NCBI GenBank assembly: GCA_949752735.1
Contig: OX457042.1
Coordinates: forward strand, 30,391,116 to 30,455,115
Reading direction: 5' to 3'
DNA length: 64,000 bases
DNA from: Lumbricus terrestris
Lineage: Eukaryota; Annelida; Clitellata; Crassiclitellata; Lumbricidae
Positions 21,820 to 33,049 of the stretch are shown here, in pieces. The notes beneath the pieces are model-generated. The model made no database searches. It saw only the letters and a list, made by a program, of their open reading frames with translations, and was not told the DNA's origin. The stretch's first letter is position 1, and each line of letters begins with the position of its first letter. A program made the position numbers and the translations under genes.

Positions 21820-22974
21820 CCCGTGGTAGAGAGCTTCGAACTTTCCGTTGTTTCCGCAATGGGTGATGAACAACTTCACCTTCGGATGCGCCAGGATGTC
21901 ATTCTGCGGCAGCCAACCACCTGTTCTTATGAAGTCCGGAATCTGGAACTCGGAGCTTACGTTGGTCAATCTCCAGATGATCCTATGTCGCTCGATTCTA
22001 TTGAAGGCGTCGAGGAACTTCTCAAGCAGGAAATCTGGATACGAGGATATCATGGAGCCAAAACTCACCAAGATAACTCCATCCTCAGCTCCATCTAAGA
22101 ACCTTAGAATGTCTTCTGGAAGTTTCTTTGCTGGTTTCGTTGTCAGTCCTCCAACTTCTACCATGTGTGGCATGATGGGTTTTGGAGAGTCAATAACCGC
22201 ATCACTTGTTAGAATCCAGAACTTTGATCTCTCCATCAATTCTTCTGGAGAATCAAATGTCCCGTATTTTTGATACTGCTTTATGATATTATCGGGTATC
22301 TTTACGTTCTGTTCGTCTAGCCTTGCTTGATTCGACAACCAAGCATTCGAAATCCTACCCAGGAAACTCATTTTCTCAGGCTGGAAGGAAAACTTTCCCG
22401 GAACAATTGACGGAAGCCACGGAACTCTCATCATCCATGGGTTTGGATACCCTGTGTAGGTTATCCATGGAATTCCGAGACGGTGCGCCAAGAGGTAGAA
22501 ATGTTTGGTACCATAGAATCCATCAATGACAGCTAAGTCGTAACGAGTCGATTTGAGCTTCTCTATTAGAGGTTCATTGTCCATGAGAAGTAGCTTGGCG
22601 TTTGCTTCTACCCACGGAGGAATGGCACCTAGCACCTCTATGTGTGGAAGTTCCCTGTGCACCATTCGCTTTACTATTTGTCCAACCACTGCTTTCGTTT
22701 CACCCACCTTGCTATCTTTGCCTTGAACCAGGTATATAAATGTGATATTTGACGCCTTCGCATCGTTGGCCGTGTCTTTGTCGACCTTGTATCCTTCGTC
22801 AACCAGAATGTGAGTCTCATGTTGACGCCCTCGGAGTGCTCGCGCAATGGCCACAAAGCACGATACGTGACTGCCCTGCACAAGTGGTACGAGAAGGATC
22901 TTATAAGTCAACGACGAAGCCACGAATAGAAACAGTATGCTGACAATCCTTAGCCACCCAATGAGATACATCAT
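21820..22974 (-). CDS. UDP-glycosyltransferase C, first coding exon
   Basis: Codes residues 1-385; with the last exon the protein is 528 residues, normal for an animal UGT. Signal peptide to about residue 22, catalytic His in QGSHVSC, Asp in YDLAVIDG, then [21 protein letters not shown] at the donor site. It should glycosylate small hydrophobic acceptors from inside the ER lumen. No stop or frameshift is visible. The start Met aligns with the start of all paralogues. Compared with its neighbours it has IPPWVEANAKLLLMDNEP in place of LWVEAHAKLLLLENEP, shared in part with gene I. The acceptor specificity cannot be read from sequence. Confidence 0.92.
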
Positions 22975-23279
22975 CGCTGTTTAGATGCAAAGTTATTAGG
23001 ATAAGACGACGTCAGTTATTACTTAAGTCCTCTAGTTAGGCTAGAGCACCGAGTAACACAGCATAGCCTATACTAACCGAGTGCTGATGTGCGCGTGCTA
23101 TTTTCATTTTCGTAGATGTCCTTTGAGTGATGTCCTTCTTCACGGCATAGTTGAAGTGACCCAAAATATAGAGAACCGTTGTAAAGGTTGAAGTTTAACT
23201 GATTAAGCGTTGATTTGGCTGGAGTCCAGTTTTGAATAACCAGCAACAGTTTTCTACCTGTCACTTCAAGAGACATAGT
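22975..23279 (-). promoter_or_regulatory. Promoter region of UGT C
   Basis: TGTAAAGGTTGAAGTTTAAC begins about 205 bp before the ATG, followed by GCGTTGATTT and CTGTCACTTCAAG at 23257-23270. The same block in the same order precedes D, F, G and H. A hAT-like MITE is inserted just 9 bp beyond it. Confidence 0.55.
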
Positions 23280-23442
23280 CAGTGGCGTAGGCAAGGGGGG
23301 GGGTTTCGGGGGTTAAAACCCCCCATTGGCTCCGAAAAAAAGGTTTTTTAAGGTTATTTTTACATTTAAGTAAGAAAAAATAGCAAAAAACAGGGTTTTC
23401 GGCCACAAAACCCCCCATGAAAAATTCCTGGCTACGCCACTG
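23280..23442. mobile_element. hAT-like MITE with CAGTGGCGTAG ends
   Basis: Ends CAGTGGCGTAG and CTACGCCACTG are perfect inverted repeats. The 8-bp duplication GACATAGT (23272-23279 and 23443-23450) is exact. The 163-bp body is poly-G/poly-C at the ends and A/T-rich inside. Confidence 0.88.
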
Positions 23443-23450
23443 GACATAGT

Positions 23451-23763
23451 AGCTATAGTCACTTCACTATCTTATCATATAATAAATATATATATATAAT
23501 ATTGATTTGGGCCTATCCTATTCACGTAACAGGCCTACATCGATATAATATATATATATAATATTGATTTTTGGCCTATCCTATTCACGTAATACATCGT
23601 TTATGACCCTTTATCTTTTTTGCCCTGTGTCATCTGTAGTATTTGTAATGTAATTAGTACTTTTCACTCGACTTAACATATCATCCTTCAGACTCTATAG
23701 AAACTATCCGAAGAGCTTTGTTATTCTTGAGTAAGCGGTCATCTAACCGGCCAGTTGTTGTTG

Positions 23764-23765
<2 letters not shown>
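23451..23765. other. AT-rich spacer with a local duplication
   Basis: TATATATATAATATTGATTT followed by GGCCTATCCTATTCACGTAA occurs twice (about 23488 and 23552), a direct repeat of roughly 60 bp. Nothing coding. Confidence 0.5.
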
Positions 23766-23860
<95 letters not shown>

Positions 23861-23870
23861 CGAGAGAGAG
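23766..23870. repeat. (GT)n then (GA)n microsatellite
   Basis: About 38 GT units, followed by a GA-rich run. Open frames of Cys-Val or His-Thr here are artefacts of the repeat. Confidence 0.95.
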
Positions 23871-24320
23871 CCAGACAGACACAGACAGACAAAGAGAGAC
23901 TGAGAGAGAGTTTGCCATTATAATAAATTTACAATTTATCAATATTATTACTATTTGCCTATTGATGTTGTTGTTGTTGTCTTTGTTGACATCATTATTT
24001 TCATCATTATTATTAATATTATCCGAACCTATTTCCTCATAAAGCCCACGAATTCATTTATTGACTAACGAAATTGATCGCTTTCCGTATTGTGTAACAA
24101 TTATTTTTAACGTCATTCGTGCTGGTTTTATTCGTAATGGTCGTTTCTGGAATTCTACTCCAAATGAAGTCAAATTTTGGAAATCAGCTTATGCACAGGA
24201 GCTCAGTTAAAGCAAGTCAATATGAATTAATTTTAGGGTGATAATCGGTTTCAGGTCCATGCCAAACGAAGTCCTCGAAACAGCAAGATTAATGTAGCCT
24301 ATATACTGCTCAGAATTGGA
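23871..24320. other. No recognised feature
   Basis: AT-rich with short TTG and ATT runs. No open frame or repeat I can name. Confidence 0.4.
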
Positions 24321-24775
24321 GATAGGTAAGCCCAAAGTCCGACCTGCACCTCAGAGCGGTGGGAGGGTGAACAGCCAAGTAGGGAATGCTTGGTGAGGCT
24401 ATGCCATCAGGGGAGAAGGCCTCGGCCGAAGGACCTCCTATGGCGTCACGCGAGGTGGACAGGCTTACCAAGAACCCTGAAACAGCTGGCCAACGCAGGA
24501 GGCAGGTGCTGGAAGGACACCTAAGGGCGGAAGAGGTCCGATAGGACCCAACGGCCTCCTTACCCTACCAGGAGAGGAATGGTCACCACCTGGCAAAAGG
24601 ACCAAGAAACTTTTATATGACGAACGTCATGTAAAGGACTCATTGTCGGTGCGACTGGACGGAGGAGAACAAGGATGATAACTACACCCAGGGTGAAGAT
24701 GTCATGTAAGGGCCTCATCGTCGGCGTGACCGGACGGAAGAGAGAAAAGAAGAAAGAAGCTGAAGAGACGAACTC
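24321..24775. repeat. GC-rich repeat with internal duplication
   Basis: Base composition changes sharply from the AT-rich flanks. GTCATGTAA.GG.CTCAT.GTCGG recurs at about 24627 and 24701 (74 bp apart). It looks like a fragment of a larger repeat; I cannot place it. Confidence 0.4.
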
Positions 24776-24914
24776 AAGACCGATTTTGTGAAGCAGCAGT
24801 TTTGTATTTACAATGGGAGAATGACGAGGGCTGAGTTCTGCCTATGTACATTCTTGAGTCGGAGCATGTAATCAACGATAGTGAAACGTGCCAACTAAGT
24901 CTACCAATGGAGGT

Positions 24915-26671
24915 TTGGTATGAGGCATGGGGATTAGGGTGCTCCAAAAAAATAAAAGTTGAAAATTCATAGCTCCCCGGATATTTTCCCATGAGTCTCA
25001 TTGAGATGAGTCTAAAAAACAAAATTTTAGGATTCTATGTTAAGGTTAAGCCTTGCCACCAGCACGATGAAGTTTAACAATAACCGCTATTTTTGGTTGA
25101 AAATGCAAATTGCAAGTATGCAAGTATACATGAAAAAACTAGAATGTGTTTATTATTTTATTGATCAGAACATGACCCTAATATCAACAGACAAAAGTAA
25201 CTCTATCCACAAGCTGCTACTGCAATTCCACTCTCACTCCAACAGACCTGCAGATCTTACAGTGTTACACATGTACATGTACTGTTTCAAGAGTTTCCTC
25301 AGTGCTTAAAATCTCGGAATCTGTGTCGATGAGCTTTAACCACCTGTAGGCTAGAGTAGACTATCGTTGATATTCATTCTTTATGACTGTATTTACAAAG
25401 TCTGTTATTAGTTTCATCACTTTTTCCATTCACGAACAAATAGACATATAGCCTATAGTAGTGCTGCTTGCTGGAAATTGTCAACAGCTTTCCACTGTGT
25501 TGGTAGTAGCCTAAGGTGAGCCAATCAGTTGCAGTATTAAGTAAGTTGAACAATAAGCACTGACTTTTTGGTAATCAAATGAATCAGTTTTGAAGATGCA
25601 TTCAACTGCGGAAATAGCCTGCTGAAATGGGGTTTCCAGTGGTTCTGTTTGTCTCACTGTCAGAAGTTGGCGAGCGATTTGTTGGTTTTAGGATTCATAA
25701 ACCAAGTTCAAGATCAATGGCACAATTTCTTCTGCAAGATATAAATGTCTAAGGACAGTAACTTCAGCTCCTGCAACATCTGAATCAGTCGTGTTGAGAT
25801 CAGTCCAGAACTGCAGGCAACCTAAAGGTGCATCCACAGCAGACACCGCTAATAGCCAAGCCTTGACAAAAAAAGGCATTGAACGTGCAGGCACGACGTT
25901 ATATATTATCGTAGAGATTCAAAATATTGGCCTTGACGTTCTTCGTTCGTTGTTCTACAACCCCAAACGTATTTAATTGTTTTTCACTGCTTTTCTCAGC
26001 TTCTGGAATCGTTCTCGTAACATGAACATTTGGATCGTTTCAGATAAAAGAACAAACGCAGAACAACTCCATTTATAGAAATTCCATTGTCTGGCAATGG
26101 GACAATTGGCCCCCAACAAGCCATATAGCTTGTCATCACTTCTCAAAAATAGTTCATCCATGTTCATTAAACAATCTAATACCCACCCAGTCAGTGCAAG
26201 AATTTTCTGATTTGAGATTCAACCCCAGAGTCGTTCTTAAGATCCACAGTAAAGTTTTCATTGCACAACGCAACTCCACATAAATCAACGTCTGACTCAC
26301 ATGCAGCTATTTTCTAAAATTCTCATACTGCACCCAGTGCACCTAATATTTCTCATAATAAATATTGTCAGGCACATACAAAAGCTTGTAAAAGAAGTTA
26401 ATCATCATGAAATAATTAAGTTTTCCCGCCAATTCCCATCATGGTTTCCAAATTGCCAATTTTTAAGAAAATTCCCATGTATTTTCGTATTGTAAAGTTT
26501 TTGTGCCGGTGGCAAGGTTTAACCTTTTTCAATTAGTCTGAAAATTGGTACAGTTGAACAAAATGATCAATGGAATGGGAAAATTGCCAGGGAGCAGTAT
26601 TTTGAGAAACTTTTTGAAAATACATTGCAATCTGGAGCACCCTAATGGGGATACATGATACTTCATACCAA
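24915..26671 (-). mobile_element. Decayed DNA transposon with ATTAGGGTGCTCCA ends
   Basis: ATTAGGGTGCTCCA at 24933-24946 is the exact complement of 26633-26646. Outside it TTGGTATGAGG (24915) pairs with CTTCATACCAA (26661). Inside, AAGGTTAAGCCTTGCCACC (25042) pairs with the complement near 26505-26525. The internal minus-strand frames look like a broken transposase. Target duplication not settled. Confidence 0.6.
25640..26280 (-). pseudogene. Broken transposase-like gene, second copy
   Basis: Minus-strand frames include, in order, FYKWSCSAFVLLSETIQ then MFMLRERFQKLRKAVKNN (25973-26167), and further on ADLNTT-like sequence followed by VLRHLYLAEEIVPLIL (25688-25894). 'LYLAEEIVPL' parallels 'LWYLSEELVAF' in the broken gene at 11701-12520, in the same relative place, so both are probably one transposase family. 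Frames are interrupted by stops. It lies within matched inverted ends. Confidence 0.4.
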
Positions 26672-26690
26672 TTTACAGATTTTGTTGGCG

Positions 26691-26720
26691 ATGCGAGCAT
26701 ATAATATTATATGCTCGCAT
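26691..26720. repeat. Perfect 30-bp palindrome
   Basis: The sequence starting ATGCGAGCATATAAT is its own reverse complement over 30 bases. It could extrude a cruciform. No function is evident. Confidence 0.9.
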
Positions 26721-26759
26721 ATATTATATATTATAGGCCTATAAGGAGCCCAAGGATGT

Positions 26760-26935
26760 TCAAAATTATTGGCGAGTAATTCAGACCGTCTACTTTATAT
26801 ACAGTTCCAAAAAGGACGTCTTTTGCCTGAAAGGGTAATAAAACTTAGAAAACGATCACCACACTTGTTTTTCAATTTCATAACAAAATAATACTTTCTG
26901 CAAGATGAAATCAAAAACAATTACAGCTACGTTTT
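26760..26935. repeat. Dispersed repeat, copy 1
   Basis: Reverse complement of 47110-47260: both contain CTAAGTTTTATTACCCTTTC followed by AGGC.AAAGACGTCC. A similar phrase lies just before the F last exon (45940-45980). Probably a short unclassified mobile element. Confidence 0.45.
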
Positions 26936-27109
26936 TTTTCATAGTGTAGCGGACGACCAGGGCTGGGCAAATACCACCAGGAACCGAACCCCAAACCCTA
27001 GTCCTCAAGGCGATGTCCGTCAGTGTAGTCCGGCGTCAACTGAAGATTGACGACTAGCCAGTCAGGCTTGAAACACATTTATTCGACAATCAAAGAAGAA
27101 CTTCGCAAA

Positions 27110-27790
27110 GCAGTTCTCAGCCAACTTCTATAGCGCCAGTGTTCGGAGCAAGTTCGGAGCAAGTTCGGAGCAATGTTCGGAGCTATTCATGTAGCGCCAC
27201 TGTCCCGAAACCACTGCACCACTGTTCACAGCAATTGTCAATGCAGAACGCCGAGTCGTCGTCGTGTAGATCACCGCTGCCTCGCCAGCGCACGCAGAAA
27301 GTCTGTGAAGCGGGTCGGGTTTCGAACCCGAGTCGGCGTCGTCGAAGACAGGAACTGAACCACTGCGCTCACCCGGTCGGAAGCGTTGGCAGGTCCGGCG
27401 TTGAATCCTGTTCGTCGTGGCACAGCGACGATCACCAGTCCTTCCGTCGTCTGTAGGCGTCGGATTCCAGAAGAGCACGACCGCGGGTCAGGAATTGAAC
27501 CCCAGTCGACAGCGTTGCACAGCAAAGGCCTCCAAACCTTTCGTCGTCGTCAACGTCGGACTCCCAATCGAATACGTCAGCAGCACCGGTGTCGAATCCC
27601 AATCGTCGGCGTTGCACAGCAGAGATCACCAGACCTTCCGTCGCAGGTCAGGCTTCGAATCCAGGCGTCGCAGTTGCACAGCAAAGGCCTCGAAACCTTT
27701 CGTCGACAGGCGCTGAATTTCGGTAGCGTCGTCGAATCGTCGTGCGCTCTCCAAAGCGTTTTCCTCCAGACGATCACCCGCTGACTGTAC
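27110..27790 (+). repeat. GC-rich tandem array of tRNA-like units
   Basis: Units of about 96 bp repeat (27418, 27514, 27611, with a shorter one at 27673). Each has TGCACAGC, then CC.GACCTTYCGTCG-like sequence, then a Pol III B-box-like element (TTTCGAACCCG at 27320, GTTGAATCC at 27400, ATTGAACCCC at 27494, GTCGAATCCC at 27591, CTTCGAATCC at 27653). None folds into a convincing tRNA. CGTCG is strongly enriched. It may be an amplified tRNA-like promoter unit; function unknown. Confidence 0.5.
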
Positions 27791-27949
27791 TGCGACTCGA
27801 TCCCGCAACAGCCGACCGACGCGTCTTTCCACTGTTTCTCGGCGATTCGATGACTGTTTCCTTCGATCGACTCTCTCTCCGCTTACTGTTGGATCGCTGA
27901 CTAAAGTGCCTGCGCGCGCACTCGTATTTGTGTGTCACGAGGCCACGCC

Positions 27950-28212
27950 CATGCAGGCCACCGGTAGACACAGGCTAGCGGTAGACACAGGCCAGCGGTA
28001 GACACTAGGCCACGCCCCCGTTGGCTAGCGGTAGACACAGGCCAGCGGTAGACACAGGCCAGCGGTAGACATTAGGCCACGCCCCCGTAGGCTAGCGGTA
28101 GACACAGGCCAGCGGTAGACACAGGCCAGCGGTAGACATTAGGCCACGCCCCCGTAGGCTAGCGGTAGACACAGGCCAGCGGTAGATACAGACCAGCGGT
28201 AGACACAGATAC
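27950..28212. repeat. Minisatellite, 67-bp unit with 17-bp sub-repeats
   Basis: Higher-order units start with AGGCCACGCCCCCG at 28007, 28074 and 28141, exactly 67 bp apart. Each holds three or more 17-bp copies of GCCAGCGGTAGACACAG. Confidence 0.9.
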
Positions 28213-29111
28213 CAAAGCAGACACGGGGACGGTCACTCAAATAAAAAATTAAACTCCATGACCCTGATTTCCAACAATAGTCTCATTTACTCACGAAAAA
28301 CGCTTTCGTCTACGTTCAATCTCTGACTGCGACCAGAAACAAAAGTTCTTGAATGACATGCAGCGAAAGTGCAACTGAGTTGAAACAGTTTCCTTTCATT
28401 AAACTCCGCCCGATTCGTATAGATCTTCCCATATTGTCATGTTGCACGGAACGTTGAAGATCATGTCGAACTAATGAATTAACAAGGGTGTGTAGGCCTA
28501 GATTGGCCTGATACGACTTGGGCCTTAATTAGCCTATAGTAAAATGTGTTGATAAATAATAACGCGACGTCTGTTGAAAAACTGCTGATCAGTAATGCAA
28601 GCCATTGCAGCGTATTAACGATCATAATAATTATTAGTCTTTGATTTATTCTCAACTCAACTCAACTTAAAACTTGTTTATTCATAGAGATCAAAAGCAA
28701 AAAACAATTCAAATGTATCAAAAATAAAATAATTAGCACGTAAGGATCAGTAGCAAAAGTTAGTATAAAAATGATAGAAAGGATCCCTAAGAATAGGCAG
28801 CCCAGAAAGGGAGTGACCCGCTATTATTCTCATTTCTCCTAACATACGATTAAGTTGTGAATTATTTACAATGCCATCGGAACGTCGCAGTCAGTGAAGA
28901 AAACGCTACAATATTCCCTTTCCGTCCACAATGTAGCCTACTAATACATAATAATATAATTATTATGATTATGTCATAAAGTATTTATAAACTGCTGCGT
29001 AGCAATGTAGTTAAATTGCAACATTATTAGTAGGCTATGTCATCAACTGACTAAAACTCTGAGAAACTTGCTTTTTATATCCTTAAAGGCCGTTTAATCG
29101 GTTATGTAATT
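28213..29111. other. Intergenic spacer and 3' flank of UGT D
   Basis: Mostly AT-rich. Around 28650-28760 'CAACTTAAAACTTGTTTATTCAT' type sequence resembles 35440-35520, 52840-52900 and 61930-61990, which may be LINE 3' ends. The last 80 bases resemble UGT 3' UTR. No gene. Confidence 0.4.
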
Positions 29112-29543
29112 CTAGCTTCTCTTAACTTTTAAATGCTTTCCACCTAAATGCAATTTATTCACCAACCATAAAATAATTTTCTTAACTAAGACCAGAAGGA
29201 AAACGGCAACAGAGATAAACATAACCAGCGCGTCTAACATAAGGTACTGGAAAAAGTTTAAATCTTTTCCAGCAGATTGGAGATGATCAGAACCGAATTT
29301 GATGACGTGTTCAACCCAGTAGGCTGCTCTCTCCGCCGGTCGCTGTGGGGCGCTGCGGTAGATTTCTGACGCCAGAGAAATGCGACGCTTGTATCCAGGA
29401 TCGTTGAGGATTTCCATGATGTTGGTGTACAATTCCTCTGAAGTAAATTTATGAACATTTATCGCAATTCCAAATCCTTTGTTTTCTATCCGAATAGCAT
29501 TATAAGGTTGATCACCAAAGAACGGAAATCCGACCATAGGCAC
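29112..29543 (-). CDS. UDP-glycosyltransferase D, last exon
   Basis: 143 residues: VPMVGFPFFGDQPYNAIRIENKG, GYKRRISLASEIYRSAPQRP, AERAAYWVEHV, span YLMLDALVMFISVAVFLLVLV and tail HLKVKRS with KxKxx. Note Val for Ile in PMVGF. The acceptor is TTCTTAAACAG before GTG CCT. Closest to the last exon of F (ILWVVNKLHLGG in both). Confidence 0.9.
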   Translation of the reverse strand: MPMVGFPFFGDQPYNAIRIENKGFGIAINVHKFTSEELYTNIMEILNDPGYKRRISLASEIYRSAPQRPAERAAYWVEHVIKFGSDHLQSAGKDLNFFQYLMLDALVMFISVAVFLLVLVKKIILWLVNKLHLGGKHLKVKRS

Positions 29544-30190
29544 CTGTTTAAGAATAACAGAAATAATTGACAATAACAGAATACATCAATAAGATCTATG
29601 AGAAGCACCGTTTGTGGCTGCTTGCTGGTGCTGAGTGGCGTCTGGTCGTTTTTTGGCGCCCTTGTAGCGGTATATCCGCGTTACGGGCTACGGCGCTATA
29701 TAAATTGGCACATGGGACCTCCATGAAAGACATCCAGGCAAATCACTAGAGATACTATCATGTATCGAACAACATTTGCTATCCTGTATGGTGGGCATTC
29801 CGAGTGGGACAAAACCCGCGTTGACTGTTTCGTAGACAGACTTAGACAGGCCAACTATGTGATACCTAGGCAATATTCTAATAGTAGGACTGTTGATGAT
29901 TCGTATGTATGTATGTATGTATGTATGTATGTATGTATGTATGTATGTATGTATGTATGTATGTATGTATGTATGTATGTATGTATGTATGTATGTATGT
30001 ATGTATGTATGTATGTATGTATGTATTGTATGTATGTATGTATGTATGTATGTATGTATGTATGTATGTATGTATGTATGTATGTATGTATGTATGTATG
30101 TATGTATGTGTGTGTGTGTATGTATGTATGCATGCATGCATGCATGCATGCATGCATGCATGCATGTATGTATGTATGTATGTATGTATG

Positions 30191-30221
<31 letters not shown>

Positions 30222-31093
30222 CTATGTATGTATGTATGCATGCATGCATGTATGTATGACGTATGTATATAATCTATGTATGGAGACTTCTCAAGTCGGA
30301 GCAGAGCTCTGATATGCATGCGAATGCATGTGTGTGTGTATTTGCATGTTTGCATGCATGCAGCTTTACAATTTCAGAATATCGCGTCAAGAAAAATCGG
30401 CCTCAAGAAATTTGACGGGTCATAAGGCAGGTCAGAATTAAAATAGGCAGGTAGCGCCGCCGATGCGCAAACAGTCCTTTGACTTCTTAGTTACGTAAAC
30501 CTGGAGACCTGAATTTCGAAACGCTGTCACGTGGTTTTGTAAATCAAGCCCTTGTAGAATTTTGTAATTGACAAAATGGGACATGAGAACAATAATTGTT
30601 TCTCATGAATATTAATTTCAGACCAGATAATTGCCAAAAATAATTGCTGAGCACGTATATCTTTATAACATCGGATGGCTGTGTAATTTTTTTGTTAAAT
30701 AAGTAGGCTATGCGACGTTGGAACACTAATCCATCAACGCCGCGCCGGCGACGCCGACATTTAAAGGGCGCAGAAGACGCCAATATTTGTATGTCGGAGT
30801 ACCGCCGATCAAAAATGACCGGCGCACCGCCGTCGACACTCAAGTCGTCGCAGAGCTCTGATACAAAGACAATAATGCACCACACGTAAGAGTTGAACAG
30901 GTAACTTATATTATTAAGTAAATACGCAGGTTTCAAGACCGTCGACAAAGTCCTGTCTAGAATGATAGACGACTAGAGTAAACGACAGGTAGGCCTACAT
31001 GGGTTTAGAGTATTGGTGACTAACAATTATATGCTATATTGAGAAGATATTTAATTAAAAGTTGAATTCATTATTTCAAGCGTAAATATTCAC
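29544..31093 (-). other. Intron of UGT D (1,550 bp)
   Basis: 29580-29760 matches the F intron at 45735-45910, and 30820-31080 matches 45110-45260, so D and F share ancestry across the intron. The centre is a long microsatellite. Donor GTGAAT. Confidence 0.75.
29903..30258. repeat. (TATG)n microsatellite
   Basis: About 350 bp of TATG units with short interruptions (TATTG at 30024, GTGTGTG at 30109, CATG runs at 30130-30165). It is open in several frames on both strands as repeating tetrapeptides, which are not genes. Confidence 0.97.
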
Positions 31094-32245
31094 CCCATGG
31101 TAGAGAGCCTCGAACTGTCCGTTGTTTCCGCAATGGGTGATGAACAGCTTTACCTTCGGATGCCCTAGGATGTCATTCTGCGGAAGCCAACCGTCTGTTC
31201 TTATGAATTCCGGAATACGGAACTCGGAGCTTACGTTGGTCAGTCTCCAGATGATCCTATGTCGCTCGATTCGATTGAAGGCATCGAGGAATTTCCTAAG
31301 CAGGACATCCGGATACGAAGACAACATGGAACCAAAACTAACCACAATCACTCCATCCTCAGCTCCATCTAAGAAGCTCTGAATGTCTTCTGGAAGTTTC
31401 TTTGCTGGTTTCGTTGTCAGTCCTCCAACTTCTACCATGTTTGGCATGATGGGCTTTGGAGAGTCAATAACGGAATCACTTGTTAGAATCCAGAACTTTG
31501 ATCTCCCCATCAAATCATCTGCGGAATCGAATGCCCCGTATTGTTGGTACATCTTTATGATATCATCGGGTACCTTTACGCTCTGTTCGTGTAACCTTGC
31601 TAGGTTCGACAGCCAAGCATTCGAAATCCTACCCAGGAAGCTCATTTTCTCGGACTGGAAAGAAATCTTTCCCGGAACGATTGACGGAAGCCAAGGAACC
31701 CTCATCATCCATGGGTTCGGGAAATCTGTGTAAGTCACCCATGGTATTCCAAGACGGTGAGCCAAGAGAAAGACATCTTTGGTTAAAAAGAATCCGTCGA
31801 TGACAGCTAAGTCGTAATGAGCTGATTGAAGCTTCTGTATGAGAGGCTCATTCTCCAGGAGAAGTAGCTTGGCGTGGGCTTCTACCCACGGTCTCATGAC
31901 ATCCATCAAATCTCTGTGTGAAAATTCGTTGTGCACCATACGTTGTACTAATTGCCCAAGGAGAGCTTTCGTCTCACCCATGGCGTTATCTTTGCTCTGA
32001 GGCAAGTATACAAACGTGATATTTAACTTCAATGCATCCGTGGCAGTGTCTTTGTCGACCTTGTATCCTTCGTCAACCAGAATGTGAACCTCGTGTTGTC
32101 GCCTTCCGAGTTCTCGCGCAATGGCAACAATGCTAGATACGTGACTGCCCTGGACGGCAGGCATGAGAAGGATCTTATAAGACAACGAGGAAGCCACTAA
32201 CTGACATAATATGCCGACAATCATTAACCACCTAAAGAGAACCAT
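31094..32245 (-). CDS. UDP-glycosyltransferase D, first coding exon
   Basis: Residues 1-384 of a 527-residue UGT. Signal peptide MVLFRWLMIVGILCQLVASS, His in QGSHVSS, Asp in YDLAVIDG, then [10 protein letters not shown] at the donor site. No defect seen. Its N-terminal half (GRRQHEVHILVDEGY, LMIVGILC) groups with F and pseudogene G, as do its promoter and intron, so these three are the youngest duplicates along with each other. Acceptor unknown; the acceptor-facing segment FLTKDVFLLAHRL differs from the CTKHFYLLAHRL of its neighbours and could change substrate preference (inference). Confidence 0.92.
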
Positions 32246-32535
32246 CGATGCTGTGTCGTTGCGAAATTATTCGGAAATGCCCATTTGAATTACATAGATC
32301 CTCTAACCATGGATATAGAACTCCTAGTCAAACAACATAGCCGGTCAAGCTAGTTTATTTTCGTCTCTGTAGTCTACCTTGGCGATGTCAGTTGAGATTC
32401 ATGTCCTTGATCATACAGCTTATTTGATGTGAACCGAAGTAGTGGCACGTTGTAAAGGTTGAAGTCTAACCGATAAATCCTGTATTGAATGAGGCTACCA
32501 ACAACCGTTTTCTATAAGTGTCACTTCAACAGGTA
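32246..32535 (-). promoter_or_regulatory. Promoter region of UGT D
   Basis: Nearly the same as the 5' flanks of F and G: ATGTCCTTGATCA at 32401, TGTAAAGGTTGAAGTCTAAC at about 32451, and GTGTCACTTCAAC at 32517-32529. The block lies about 206 bp before the ATG. Confidence 0.6.
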
Positions 32536-33049
32536 TAGAAGTCTCTTCTCTATTTTATTGTATGTATATATCACATATAATTATATTGTATATAACTATA
32601 ATATGTAGTGGTATGTATGAATGTTACTTATATATATGATGTTGTCATGGCCTCGCCTTAATTTACCTAAGAGAGCTATGCAGCTTTACATTGAGTATCC
32701 AAGGTCGTCGTCAGCTACGCTCTGCTGATAAGGGAGTCCTCTTAGTTCCTTTTGCTCGTAGCCTACTGCTACCATGAAGAATAGAGCTTTTTTCTGTGAT
32801 TGGCCCAGTGGTCTAGAATGGCCTTCCTTTTGAGCTACGCCTACACCCCCTCTAGAGTAGACTCTACCATGCAGGATCCTTCCTTACAAAACTTAAAACT
32901 GTTCTTTTTGAGCGCACTGTAGTCGGGAGCGCCTCTGAGTAGTTTTTTCTTGAAGAAGCGCTATATAAATGTCCGAATGAATGAATGAATAGCCTATATA
33001 AGGTTACAACTATATGAGCGATACGAGAATCGCCAAGAATGGAGAATCC
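32536..33049. other. Spacer with SINE tail
   Basis: AT-rich to about 32640. A 5'-truncated SINE tail (GGGAGCGCCTCTGAGTAG...GCGCTATATAAAT) with (GAAT)n lies at about 32909-32992. No gene. Confidence 0.45.

Noticed and set aside
29855..30355. Long open frames of repeating Tyr-Val-Cys-Met or His-Thr-Tyr-Ile
   Set aside because: They are translations of a (TATG)n microsatellite, open on both strands. The same holds for 62405-62842.
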